The notes beneath the pieces were generated by a model. It saw nothing but the letters and a program-made list of their open reading frames with translations, made no database searches and had not been told where the DNA came from. From Oryzias latipes (lineage: Eukaryota > Chordata > Actinopteri > Beloniformes > Adrianichthyidae), in contig NC_019859.2 in NCBI RefSeq assembly GCF_002234675.1, positions 16,355,002 through 16,419,001 on the forward strand: a stretch of DNA of 64,000 bases, written 5' to 3'. Below are positions 55,001 to 64,000 of the stretch, piece by piece; position 1 is the first letter of the stretch; every line of letters starts with the position of its first letter. The position numbers and the translations under genes are program-made.

Positions 55001-58000
55001 ATTAAACAATAATGGGGAATCAAATCCAGCTATTATATGGGATGCACTAAAAGCTGTGATACGAGGGAGATTTATTGCAATTGGAAGTCAGATGAAAAAA
55101 GAAAGAGTAAAACAATATGAGACACTTACCTCAGACCTAAAAGAAATGGAACAAGCCTTTAAAGACAACGCAAACCAAACAACAAGACAGCTAATCAGTG
55201 AAACAAAAAAGAAGATTAATGACAAACTTCAAAATGAGACCGAAACAAGAATAAGATACTTACAACAGAACTATTACGACTCAGGCCCCAAAGCCACAAG
55301 GCTGTTGGCTCGACGAATACGGGAAAGACAAGTAGAACTAAACATTAATAAAATTCGAGACCCTAAAACAAATCAATTAAAATGTAATCCAGAAGAAATT
55401 GAGAATATATTCAGGGACTATTATGAGGATTTATACACTGAGCCAATGACTGCAAAACAAGAGGAGATGCAAACCTTACTAGACTCATTAGACCTACCTT
55501 CAATAGGAACGAAACAAAATGATCTCATGACAGCAGAAATTTCCACGGAAGAAATTAAAGAAGCAATTGGCAAGCTGAAATCAAACAAGGCAACTGGGAG
55601 TGATGGCTTTCCATCAGAATGGTATAAAGAATTCGAAGAAATAATTATTCCACTGCTTCACTCCACTTTCAATTGGATTTTATCAAGTGGACAAACTCCA
55701 CCCTCCTGGAAGGAGGCAGTCATTACAGTACTTCCTAAGCCATTAAAGGATAAGGAACATTGTCAAAACTACAGACCAATTTCTATATTAAATGTTGACT
55801 ATAAAATATAAACCTCTATAATTTCAAATAGACTCCAATCATTTATATCAAACTTAATAGATGAGGACCAAACCGGATTCGTCAAAGGTAGACAAACACA
55901 CGATAATATAAGGAGAACACTTCACATCATAAACTGTATACATAAAAAAAAATTATCAGCTGCCTTAATAAGTTTAGATGCCGAAAAGGCATTTGATAGA
56001 GTCAATTGGGAATTTCTATATTTAACATTGGAGAAATTTGGGTTCAATGAAAAGTCAATTAAGTGTATCAGTGCTCTCTACTACAAACCAACAGGTATAA
56101 TCAAAATGAACGGGTCCCTCACAAATAGATTCAGTCTCGGAAGGGGGACTAGACAGGGCTGTTGCCTTAGCCCTGTACTCTTTGCCCTTTATATCGAACC
56201 ATTAGCCCAAATGGTGAGGCAGGACACAAGGATAACAGGATTAGACATCGGTGGACAGGAACATATTATAGGCCTGTTCGCGGATGACATTATGATCTAT
56301 TTATCAGATCCAGTCAAATCATTTGGTAATTTGATGAAGATTTTTGATAGATTTGGTCAAAGCTCAGGATACAAAATAAACATAAATAAAACTCAGACAC
56401 TCATGTTCAATTGCGTTACAAATCAAGGTTTAAAGAAATGGAAGATAAAATGGGATGCCAAATCAATTGAGTACTTGGGGGTGAATATACCTAAAGACCC
56501 AGGAAAACTATATCAGAATAACTATGAACGTATAAATATCAATATCAGAAAAGACATAGAAAGATGGTCCACATACACACTAGGATTAAGTGAAAGAATT
56601 AATGTTATAAAAATGAATATACTACCACGCCTCCTTTACCTCTTTCTAGCTTTACCAGTAGAGATCCCACAATCCCAATTCCAAAAATGGGATAAACTTA
56701 CATCAAGATTAATATGGGAAGGAAAACGACCAAGAATACGATACCACACTTTACAACTACCCATTATAAAGGGGGGAAGAGCCTTACCTAATCTAAAAGA
56801 ATACTTTAGAGCTGCCCAAATACATCGTTTAGTATACTGGTATAATACAGAGTATGTTGCCCGATGGAAAGATATAGAACTTTTCACACCCAGATTCCCA
56901 ATTCAAACATGTATGGGGGAAAACGGGGTCCCAGCCACTGCTAAAGAGCATTTAGATCTAAATCCAATAACATTATTTACTCTTGAGAACTGGTATTATG
57001 TTATAAAACAATTAAAATTAGGTAAAGAAATCAGATTGCTGAAATGGACAGCATATGACGACAAATTTAGACCTGCACAATTTGACCACAGATTTAAACA
57101 ATGGGCTGAAAAGGGTATTACGGCCATGTGCACAATGATAAAGAAAGGTGAAATGAGAGAATTTCAGGAACTTAAGGACACATATGGTCTAATAAATCAG
57201 GACCTATTCAGATATATGCAAATGCGAGACTACTATGAAAAGCAAATCAAAACAGCAACACAAAATACACCCAATAATTAAAACATTTATACAGGCATAC
57301 AGTGAAAATATTCCCAAGATTATATCAGTTCTATATGAGCACCTTATGGATTCAAAAATTGGGTCAACTCTATATGTCAAAGCAAAATGGGAAAAAGATT
57401 TGAGAGAAAAAATCTCAGAGGAGATGTGGGATGATATGTGGAAAGTTCACCAAACCACTACGCAGTCACTGAAATGGCGAGAATTTGCCTGGAAAAACCA
57501 AATAAGATATTTTATAACACCACAAATCAAGGGCAAACTAATTAAAACTCAACAACTCTGCTGGAGAACTTGCATGGATGAGGACTCAAATCAGACACAT
57601 ATTGTTTGGGAATGTGAGAAAATAAAGCCCTTCTGGGAAAGCCCTTCCTGGAGTAGACGGTGTCTTTCCTTGCCATGGGCCTGGCTGACCACAGTCTTTG
57701 GGAGGTAGCCCAAGCCCGCTCTGCCGGTTGCCACGGTGCCCACCAGTGCCTTTTGTCTCAGACGTGACTCTGCCTCCTCCACTGCTTTTCCAGCCTTCCA
57801 TTTTCTTCCTGTCCTCACTTCAATGCCCGCTGCTGACACCTTGCCATCTCTGGAGTCTCTATAATGTAGGACTTCCCTGGTGCGTACCACCATCAATTCT
57901 TCGGTGAGGCCACTGAAGGGCAATTGCAGGACATTACTTGTCCCATACAACGCCGAGCTGGTAAGACACCGTGGAAGGCCCAGCCACCTCCGAAGAAAGC

Positions 58001-60242
58001 CACTGATCTTCTTTTCTAGGGACTCTACTGTTGTCATTGGGACTGCATATACCAGCAAGGGCCACAAGACTCTAGACAGGATGGAATGCTGATAGATCCT
58101 AGCTTTATATCTGCCCAGCAGACCAGACTTGTCTACCTTAGTAAGCCATACTCCAAGTTCTTTGTTGGACTTCTGGATGGCAGCAGATGGCAACCATTGT
58201 TCTGTGATGGTTGGGATGACCGTCCCTGAGATGGAAAACGAACTTGTCAACCACTTTCCCCCTCTTCAGCACCATGGACCTTGACTTTGAAGGCTTAAAA
58301 CTCATCCTTGCCCAGGTGATGAGTCTCTCCAGTCCTTTTAAGATCCACCTGCTCCCTGGGACCGATGACGTTGTGATGGTAAGGTCATCCATATAGGCTC
58401 TTATAGGGGGCTGTCGTACACCTGTCTTGGTTAGGGGCCCTCTGCATTCCACCTCAGCTGCCTTAACCACCATGTTCATGGCAAGAGCGAAAAGGATAAC
58501 AAAGATGGTACAGCCTGTGATTATTCCTTTCCCAATGCGATGCCAGTCAGATTTTCCTGAACCAGAAGTGACCCGCATCCTGAAATTATTGTAATAATCC
58601 ACGATCAGGTCCTTGATCTTACTGGGAACATGATGGAGGTGTAAGGCGAGCTCAACCAGCTTGTGTGGAATTGATCCATAGGCGTTGGGCAGGTCGAACC
58701 ACAAAACAACTAGGTCATCTTTGTTCTCATGTGCCTCTCTGATGAGTTGTGTAACTACACCAGTGTGCTCCAGAGCAGCCGGGTGCTCCAGGAATCCCCC
58801 CCTTCTGCACCGAAGGGTCGATGTAGTTATTTTTGAGGAGGAACTCTGTCAGTCTGCGTGAAACGATGCTGAAAAACACCTTCCCTTCAACACTCAGCAA
58901 CGAAATGGTTCGAAACTGGTTGATGTTTTTCGAGTTCTCCTCTTTGGGGATCCACACTCCCTCAGCCCACCTCCACTGGTCAGGAACTCTTCCTCTCCGC
59001 CAAATCACCCTTAGGATCTTCCATAGGTGTCTGAGAAGTTGTGGACAGCATTTATATACTACATAAGGTACACCACTGGGGCCTGGGGTAGATGCTGAGC
59101 GAGCTGCCTTGATGATCTCCTCAACCTCCTTCAGGCTTGGCTCCTTCAGATTGAACTCAATTGTAGGTGGGGCTGGCTTAATTATAGCTTTGTTGGGCTC
59201 CAGTTCTTGCTCTCTCAGGGGATCACTCACTGTGTCCTGGAGGAATTGGTTCACTTCCTCTATTGAGCACTCAAGCTGACCACTGCGCTTGTCCCCAAGC
59301 AGTTTCCTTGTGAAGCCGTAGGGATTGGTGATGAAGGCTGCACGCTTCCTGGCTCTCTCTCTACCCCGTCTCCGGTACCACTCAGCTCTGCGTAGGCTCG
59401 TCAGCTGATTCACAGGATGTTTTTCAGCTCTGATAATGATTGTTTTTCCTCCTCAGTAGCTTTCTTGTGGTTTTTCTTGAGGGTACGCAGCTCCTGACGC
59501 AGGTGATGTATCTTAGTAGCCCTGCAGTTCCTGGTGTAGGGGGTAAACTTGGTCTGTCCTTTCTCTATGTGGCCAAATCTTTCTGAAGCATAGCTAACTA
59601 TGATGGCAGTCATCGTTTGGAGTCGGCTCTCAGCATCTCCTTTGGCTGTGGCTTGGATGATGTTGGACACATCCTCATCAAACTGGCGCCACTCACTCCG
59701 TTTACTGGCTGGGGGCCACTTAATCCGCTGCTGCGGAACTACTCTGCTGGGGTTGGGAGGCTTTGGTACGTGGAGGGACTGGGCTCTGTGGGTTGCCTCC
59801 TGGCCGGGCTCCTCCTGCGTCTCACCAGGTTCAAGACCTGTGCGTTGCACCTCACTTTCCCGCTCCAAGCATTTCATTCTGGCCTGATGGATTTTTAGGC
59901 CACGGTGATTCTTGCACAGCTTTCCGCAAATACATATCACGTTTGTCGTTTGTCCGTTTGCATGAGTTCTTAACCTTAGGTCCATCCGGATGGAGATCTC
60001 ATCCTCCCCCCCCTCTCGGGATCTCCTGGGGGTATCTCTCTGTAGGGCTTTCCGTAGCTTGTTTGGGTTCTCTTATGGTAGCATAAAGTACAAACTGGAG
60101 TTCACTGGAGCTTGTTGTCTTTTATTGTAATGTTGTCATTAACTGTTTTTATGTATTCATTGATTTATGTATTTTTTGCATTTATTGCAGTGGGAAAACA
60201 TGGTCTCCACAGTGGGTGGAAAAAAGGAACACCAAAGAATAA
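45567..60242 (+). CDS. Multi-exon gene: CxxC zinc head, 16-aa repeats, split chromodomain-like tail; one in-frame TAG
   Basis: Exons: 45567-45785 (ATG 45573), 47680-47848, 48239-48481, 48697-48750, 50160-50227, 50383-50426, 60191-60242 (TAA). Every junction is AG| and |GT, and phases agree (0,1,1,1,0,2). Protein order: [18 protein letters not shown]...CKVCQKI (two CxxC pairs, residues about 10-28), a Lys-rich helix, [20 protein letters not shown]...[19 protein letters not shown], a Q/P/S/A tract of 16-aa repeats, a basic linker [15 protein letters not shown], then QFYPVK...[24 protein letters not shown]. The tail resembles a chromodomain (hydrophobic start, V-W-PC, W-P-W) with a Cys pair. A TAG (50201-50203) after FYPVK stops the product at 240 aa; otherwise it would be 280. 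A 5' untranslated exon must exist. Related multi-copy MPRG proteins occur in fish, from memory. Function unknown. Confidence 0.65.
45845..47640 (-). mobile_element. ORF1-only retroelement in intron 1 of the MPRG gene
   Basis: It contains one intact ORF1-like gene (46802-47536) and a ~900-bp 3' region whose end (GTTATACTAT...AATCCCACC...TTTATTTCAAGC, inverted) is typical of a LINE tail. No endonuclease or RT is present. Limits are approximate, and no poly-A or target duplication was found. Confidence 0.55.
46802..47536 (-). CDS. LINE ORF1-type RNA-binding protein, 244 aa, intact
   Basis: ATG (47534-47536, [19 protein letters not shown]) opens a complete frame to the stop at 46802. Residues 1-75 form a coiled coil (heptads in [35 protein letters not shown]), then NNVILTGV, an Ala/Ser/Thr-rich insert, [42 protein letters not shown] and a basic C-terminal domain ([20 protein letters not shown]). 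This coiled coil + RRM-like + CTD order is that of L1-type ORF1 proteins, which trimerise and coat the element's RNA. No frameshift or stop, unlike most elements here. Confidence 0.7.
   Translation of the reverse strand: MPPKKTQEYEDLKKTLDIFQETLKSFMEQVSAKLTPLYEMMEEFRRFLAQNEQRENRVEILKKRLDDVEQQVRMNNVILTGVPIKPRAKLTAGASTANASASVASSANTEIGAESLEQQIHSFLTSKGISLDLNTIETCHLLPRRKETDKPAILIRFVNHKHKLALMTQRKHLKGSAAYLNYHLTRRNAEISKHARLLRKRKQIENTWVKGCRIYVKPLGPEDRSKVQVVNTMEDFEKCLITVV
48274..48481 (+). repeat. Coding 48-bp minisatellite, four units plus a partial
   Basis: Units start (ATCCAGCCTTCAGCC) at 48274, 48322, 48370, 48418 and 48466. Each encodes [16 protein letters not shown]. The length is a multiple of three, so copy changes keep the frame of the MPRG gene; all three forward frames and one reverse frame stay open. 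Confidence 0.95.
48751..50159 (+). other. Intron of the MPRG gene
   Basis: AT-rich, holds the (TA)n tract at 48994-49048; nothing else recognised. Confidence 0.5.
48994..49048. repeat. (TA)n microsatellite
   Basis: About 50 bp of alternating TA. Confidence 0.95.
50724..50820 (+). mobile_element. DNA-transposon terminus fragment in the last intron
   Basis: CAGAGGTGCCAAACTCATTT, CACAGAGGCCACATCAGC and CAAAGGGCCGG are the recurrent end of a fish hAT-like family (compare 2308). Cut by the L1 at 50821. Confidence 0.55.
50925..53704 (+). pseudogene. L1 ORF1 protein, interrupted by L2 insertion
   Basis: Part 1 (50925-51119) encodes [20 protein letters not shown] ... [20 protein letters not shown]. 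Part 2 (52870-53704) continues [20 protein letters not shown], a long coiled coil, the linker [40 protein letters not shown] (RRM-like domain start), [40 protein letters not shown] and the CTD ([20 protein letters not shown]). If the 1.75-kb L2 is removed the frame is open. The stop TGA is at about 53702. ORF1 coats element RNA in retrotransposition. Confidence 0.85.
51123..52869 (+). mobile_element. 5'-truncated L2 LINE inserted in L1 ORF1
   Basis: It begins at the RT active site (TATGCCGACGATACGCAG = YADDTQ), continues in one open frame to about 51984 ([106 protein letters not shown]), then a ~880-bp 3' UTR ending AATAAAATTGAATTGAATTG. The 3' UTR is the source family of the L2 pieces at 1.7, 9.8, 11.0 and 37.7 kb. 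Only the last part of the RT is present. Confidence 0.92.
54178..57640 (+). pseudogene. L1 ORF2 (endonuclease, reverse transcriptase, C-terminal part), three breaks
   Basis: ATG at 54178 starts [21 protein letters not shown] frameshift at about 54285 precedes [10 protein letters not shown]. The endonuclease follows ([49 protein letters not shown]), then a coiled linker, then RT ([40 protein letters not shown] at 55809-55811, [48 protein letters not shown] at 56277-56288, [23 protein letters not shown]). A second frameshift near 57240-57280 precedes [14 protein letters not shown]...[10 protein letters not shown]. Otherwise well preserved, so insertion was fairly recent. Catalytic residues of both enzymes look intact. 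Confidence 0.9.
57641..59990 (-). mobile_element. R2-type (restriction-like endonuclease group) LINE, truncated and frameshifted
   Basis: Minus-strand pieces from the N-terminus: 59985-59410 with a CxxxC...H...C finger ([21 protein letters not shown]), [14 protein letters not shown] and a basic helix; 59413-58727 with [80 protein letters not shown]; 58704-58138 with [46 protein letters not shown]; and 58250-57591 with [40 protein letters not shown]. The order finger - RT - long linker fits R2/NeSL/HERO-like LINEs; the nuclease domain is missing. At least two frameshifts. It lies outside any rDNA. Confidence 0.78.
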
Positions 60243-60894
60243 ACCCCCAAGGCACCTCTGTTGATCAGGTTGACCTTTTAAATTATTATTGTTGTTTGTG
60301 TTACTGCTTTCTAATTGTTGTTAATAAAAATGTTAAAATGAAAGGGTGTGATCTACATTTTTTATTGCTCAACATGTATGATATACCATATAGGTAGGAC
60401 ACATTTGTTGTAAAATTCTAAACAAAAGTTTACAATAAAAAACATACAAAGAAAATTGTCATATAACCAGATATCAGGTTTTTGTGTTGGATTGTCACAG
60501 CTATGGCAATTGCAAATGATCATACCTCAAGTTATAATACTACATACTTGATAGTAAATCATTTTTGGTATTTAGTATAATGAAATAAGAGCAAAAATGT
60601 AATGCATGGAGCTGTATTGTGCAACCTAAATGGATGAATGTATATTTGAGGTAAAAAAAAACACACTGTTCTTCCAGGTCGTCATTTGCCTTTTTAGCTT
60701 CCTCCATTTATTAATTATACAGACATATTTTCTTTACAATTTCAATGACAGATAAAAAAATAGCATTTCTAAAAGAAAAACCTTGGAATCATAAACATAA
60801 ACCAAGTGGTAAATGTAGATTGTCAGTATGAATAATCAAAATAGCGTTTTCCCCCACAACAAAAAGTTACTTCCGAAGGCATGACTTATGGGTA
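60243..60894 (+). other. 3' UTR and downstream flank of the MPRG gene
   Basis: AATAAA at 60323-60328 lies 81 nt after the TAA. The rest is AT-rich without features. Confidence 0.45.
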
Positions 60895-60956
60895 GTACCG
60901 TTTTAGTGAGGGAGTGGGGATCAAACCGCCGACCCTTTGATCATTGGACGACCAGG
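60895..60956 (-). mobile_element. tRNA-derived SINE fragment
   Basis: On the minus strand GGTCGTCCAATGATCAAAGG leads to GTCGGCGGTTTGATCCC, a pol III B-box (GGTTTGATCCC, 60917-60927) in the layout of teleost tRNA SINEs. The A-box half is missing. Confidence 0.55.
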
Positions 60957-61340
60957 GATGTATTCCAGGAAGCATGTTTAAACTAGCCTGACTTTAAGCC
61001 TGAACTCTGGCTGAAATCCGCCTGAACTTGCTTACCCTGGGTATGTCAGTTCCAAAAGACCGGATATGAGTTAGCGTAATTACGCCCGACTTGGTAACCC
61101 TGGGTTAATGCACGTGCACAGCGTGTACATAAAGACATTCTCAATAGATCGCCGATTTCTGGTGTCACCATGGAAACGCGTGGTGAAAAAAGAAAGCGCT
61201 ATACTTCGGTGAGACGGAGTGTGAGGTTTTAATGACGCCGTATGAAGATTATTATACGTCCATCAAAAAAGTAATACGGCTGCATCATCAAAAGAAAGAG
61301 TTTCTGCTTGTTGTAGAAAAACAGAGAAAGTAAACACTTA
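60957..61340. other. Possible Harbinger-like end with short basic ORF
   Basis: GATGTATTCCAGGAAGCATG... and GTTAGCGTAATTACGC text, followed by ATGGAAACGCGTGGTGAAAA (METRGEKRKRYTS...), recalls ends plus Myb-like protein starts of fish PIF/Harbinger elements. Weak. Confidence 0.2.
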
Positions 61341-61419
61341 AGTTTCTGATCTTATTTCCATTTTCCTTGTGACGCATAAAACATTCCTGTTTACTCCAAC
61401 TATCTACCTCATTGCCACC

Positions 61420-61700
61420 TCTGCACTTTGACATGTCTACGCACAGTTTTTTCATACGCAATTTTTGCACAATTATCTCGGCACTCTTCAATACAGTTTA
61501 CAGCTTATATTGCACACTTGTATATACTGTTTGTTTGCTTTTTGATTTTATTATATTACGGTGTTTTATTTACTACCTTTCCCTCCCTTACTGTTCTTGC
61601 ACTGATGGTGATGCTTAAATCTCATTGTACTATGCACAATGACAATAAAGCCATTCTATTCTATTCTATTTTATTCTATTCTACTCTGTTATACATTGAA
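61420..61700 (+). mobile_element. Non-LTR element 3' tail with TATTC repeats
   Basis: GCACAATGACAATAAAGCCA is followed by a TTCTA pentamer repeat (61654-61690), the tail style of a fish LINE. No coding part. Confidence 0.5.
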
Positions 61701-61736
61701 AAGAAAGAACAAACCATTTTACAGGCTCAAGCATTT

Positions 61737-61790
61737 GTTTCAGTACAGTGGGACAAAAAGTGACTCAGGTGTATTTCACTGCTCTTCAGA
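61737..61790 (-). repeat. Dispersed repeat shared with 22380-22450
   Basis: Inverse match to GCAGTCTGAAGAGCAGTG...ACACCTGAGTCAC; family unknown. Confidence 0.7.
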
Positions 61791-62067
61791 CTAAGCCGCT
61801 GCATCCTGACTCCACTCTGCAGTGTTTTCTTCTTTTGAAGCCCGCAGTGCAGCTTTGTTTGATCGGGAGAAGAACATAGTGATTGGCAGTTGTTGTCGCT
61901 CTTTTTTTTATGGGTTTTAGAGAAAATCGAAATTGCAAGAGAATTTGCACATACGAAATGTAAATTTGGCAAGCTGATTTACGTACGTGTACATATTAAA
62001 CTGGAACGTTATTGACGCACAGGTAGAGAAGAAGGGGAGTGACTTTTTAGCCAATCAGAATGCAGAA

Positions 62068-62135
62068 CACAATGCAAATCCGTGAAGTAGTGAAACCGTG
62101 AAAAGTAAACCGCGTTATAGCGAGGGATCACTGTA
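62068..62135 (-). mobile_element. Pogo/Tigger-like terminal repeat
   Basis: Inverse of CAGTGATCCCTCGCTATAAC followed by GCGG...CACGGTTTCACTACTTCACG, next to a TA dinucleotide. The partner end was not found in the window. Confidence 0.5.
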
Positions 62136-62290
62136 TAACTTATCCAATTTTGCCAACTTAAATAAATTACTTCTATTGGTAACAAATATTTGAGTTAAAT
62201 TTATTCAACCTAATATCTTATGTCTATAAAACTCAATAATTGTTTATACAACTCAAATTTATGTATTTATCTAACTAAATGTCATATTAC

Positions 62291-62835
62291 TGTCATGACG
62301 TCGTAGACGTAGCAGACCCAGATGCTGAAACCCGGAAGTAACTCGCTACAAGGAAGTGCTTGACAATGGTTTATTTTACTAGAGTAAAATAAAGTTATTA
62401 TTAGAATGTGATAGTCAGTTCCTTCGTGGAGTGATCCAGAAATCCTTTGAGCTGGTATAGCTGAGGACAGCGGAGCCAGAGAGAGGAGACGCGAGGACGC
62501 GTCGGACCGTGGAACCAGAGGGAGCGAGGCGTGGGCGCTGAGGACAGCGGGACCAGCTTGAAGCGAGGCGTAAACGAAAGGAACCAGCGTGACCAATGGA
62601 TGAAACCTGAAGGTGAGTACAAGACAAGGTAAGTAACATGAACTTGGTAACTAGAGCAAAGACTAAAAGGCCAGGCATAACCACCGGAGTGAGTATAACG
62701 GACTGGCGCTGGATACTGGTGAGAAGCTCCCTTATGAAGGCTGGCAGGGTGATGAGGAGATGAAGGTCAGCTGGTTCCAAATATTAGAGCAGGAGAGCTG
62801 TGTGAGGGGGAGGTGTACTGACAGGCACCGTGACA
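62291..62835 (-). mobile_element. Gypsy 3' LTR, 545 bp
   Basis: Plus-strand TGTCATGACG ... CACCGTGACA gives TG...CA ends (TGTCA/TGACA). On the minus strand it is preceded by the polypurine tract GAGGGGGGGGTAC (about 62836-62848), placing it as the 3' LTR of the element whose integrase follows. ATTAC (62286-62290) is the outside flank; the 5' LTR is beyond the window. Confidence 0.8.
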
Positions 62836-62846
62836 GTACCCCCCCC

Positions 62847-63761
62847 TCAACGACCGCCTCCAGGCGGTCCAGGACGACAATCTGGGTGAGCTCTGAAGAA
62901 ATCGTCCAGGAGGGAACGGTCCAGAATCATGGAGCGGGAGATCCAAGAGCCATCCTCTGGACCGTAACCCTCCCAGTCCACCAGGTACTGGTGACCGCAG
63001 CCCCGGTGGCGAACATCCAGAACCCGACTGACAGTAAATGCAGGGGCGCCGTCGTTGAGCCGGGCGCGTGGTGGGGAAGCGGACGGCGGGCATAAGGGGC
63101 TTTCCTGGAAGGGCTTGATTTGGGAAACGTGGAAGGAGGGATGGATCTTTAATGCACCCGGGAGCCGTAGCCTAACACAGGTCAGATTGATGACCCTCTC
63201 AATGATGTAAGGGCCTATGAAAGGGCCTTGGCCGTTCGACTGGGGGTGATAACCTGAGGTGAGACTGACGGTTGCACCCAGGGCAGAGCAAAAGGACCTC
63301 CAGACCTGAGATACAAACTGCGGGCCCCTGTTGGAGACTATGTCTTTAGGTATCCCATGATGTCGGAAGACTTGGTGGACCAGGATGTCTGCCATTTCAG
63401 CGGCCGTGGTGAGCTTGGCCAGGGGGATGAATTGAGCTGCCTTGGAGAAACGGTCAACAATAGTCAATATGACTGTGTTACCTTCGGATGGGGGTAACCC
63501 AGTAACAAAGTCCATGGATACGTGGAACCAGGGGCGTTCAGCGATGGGCAGAGGATGGAGGAGTCCGGCTGGAGGTGAATTGGAGGACTTGGACCTAGCA
63601 CAGATAGCACAGGCGGCAACAAAATCCCAGACGTCCTGTTCCATATTGGGCCAGAAAAACCTGCGTTTGATGAGATTCAAAGTTTTATGGGTGCCCCCAT
63701 GGCATGATATGCGGGAAGTGTGCCCCCACACCAGGACTTCAGAGCGGAGAGAGGTGGGCAC
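62847..63761 (-). pseudogene. Chromodomain gypsy integrase with internal deletion
   Basis: The minus-strand frame starts inside pol (the ATG is not a real start). It holds an HHCC zinc motif ([20 protein letters not shown] ... CAICARSK), the first catalytic block ([17 protein letters not shown]) and the second block ([12 protein letters not shown]), in which the catalytic Asp is Asn. At SNGQ the frame jumps directly to [12 protein letters not shown], so the segment with the catalytic Glu and most of the core-C-terminal linker is deleted in frame. The C-terminal chromodomain ([30 protein letters not shown]) is complete, as in chromoviruses. The protein would insert element cDNA into chromatin; this copy cannot. 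Confidence 0.85.
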
Positions 63762-64000
63762 AAAGAGTGCGTTGGCCGAAAGAGGAGGATGATACGGCTC
63801 CTCATTTTAGGCTTGCAAGACCCGCGTCTTGACATCCCAAGTGAGGTTACCAATTATACAGGAGGGAGGAATTATGTGAGTGACCTCCTTCTGGTCATGG
63901 GGACTATAAAGGCGGGAAAGAGCGTCGGGCTTAACGTTTCTGCTACCGGGTCTGTACGTGATAGTAAAAGTAAACCGATCAAAAAAGAGACACCAACGGG
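63762..64000 (-). pseudogene. Gypsy RNase H end / pol, partial at window edge
   Basis: The minus strand encodes [26 protein letters not shown] and a linker with a TAA near 63809. N-V-K-PDALSR is the usual RNase H terminus of gypsy pol. Continues outside the window. Confidence 0.75.

Larger units (their letters stand above)
50821..57640 (+). mobile_element. L1/Tx1-type LINE with 5' UTR, ORF1 and ORF2; 3' end lost
   Basis: The 5' end GGGGGACTTCCGGGTGACCG is followed by ORF1 (split by an L2) and ORF2 up to a point in the C-terminal domain at about 57640, where an R2-type LINE begins on the other strand. It sits in the last intron of the MPRG gene. The sequence ends abruptly in [14 protein letters not shown]. 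No 3' UTR or poly-A is found past 60 kb. Confidence 0.88.

Noticed and set aside
60895-60956. A tRNA gene
   Set aside because: Only a B-box half is present and no cloverleaf can be drawn; it fits a SINE remnant.

Overview
This window reads as nuclear DNA of a teleost fish, probably a percomorph. Evidence: GT-AG introns, AATAAA signals, TA and CA microsatellites, and a repeat set typical of teleosts (L2 LINEs ending in a TTGAA tail, Tx1/L1-like LINEs, R2-type LINEs, Tc1 elements with long inverted termini, several hAT families with 8-bp target duplications, a chromodomain gypsy element and a decayed endogenous retrovirus). No bacterial-style operon, rRNA, tRNA gene or CRISPR array was seen. 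The region is gene-poor, and most of it is layered mobile DNA.

Layout. 1-1.7 kb: LINE debris and an intact 207-aa two-repeat ORF (minus strand) with an octamer/TATA-like promoter. 2.3-9.5 kb: a hAT remnant split by a 6.2-kb 5'-truncated L1 with a 16-bp target duplication and a very G-rich 3' UTR. 9.9-11.0 kb: a solo LTR inside an L2 tail. 11.8-13.9 kb: a hAT relic whose 3' end is duplicated around RBM5/RBM10-like exons. 14.5-17.7 kb: a Tc1 MITE and exons of a broken LEDGF/HDGF-family gene. 18-21.7 kb: a hAT MITE and a long hAT transposase ORF with a D-to-N change at a catalytic position. 22-26.6 kb: hAT ends, a 167-bp tandem array, a TA microsatellite and a C/G-tract hairpin. 27.2-35.9 kb: a second copy of the MITE, a decayed retrovirus, and NEMF-like and PG-rich-repeat-like fragments. 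36.8-38.3 kb: a non-autonomous hAT. 39.1-40.1 kb: three exons of a gene 3' end that may come from a large (KDZ-like) transposase. 40.2-43.6 kb: a Tc1 element split by a LINE. 45.6-60.2 kb: an eight-exon gene whose introns hold an ORF1-only retroelement and a nest of L1, L2 and R2-type LINEs. 60.9-64 kb: SINE and DNA-transposon ends, then the 3' end of a gypsy element running off the window.

The most gene-like object is the eight-exon gene (45.6-60.2 kb). All its introns are GT-AG with consistent phase. It encodes a CxxC zinc-binding head, a basic/coiled segment, a 16-aa repeat tract and a split chromodomain-like tail, with a single TAG in exon 6 (counting the partly 5'-UTR exon that holds the ATG as exon 1, seven coding exons are defined; at least one untranslated 5' exon must precede it). 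Four other host-gene fragments (RBM5/10-, LEDGF-, NEMF- and PG-rich-repeat-like) are all broken. This suggests a region that gathers transposons and gene pieces, such as a low-recombination, sex-linked or supernumerary segment. That last point is inference.
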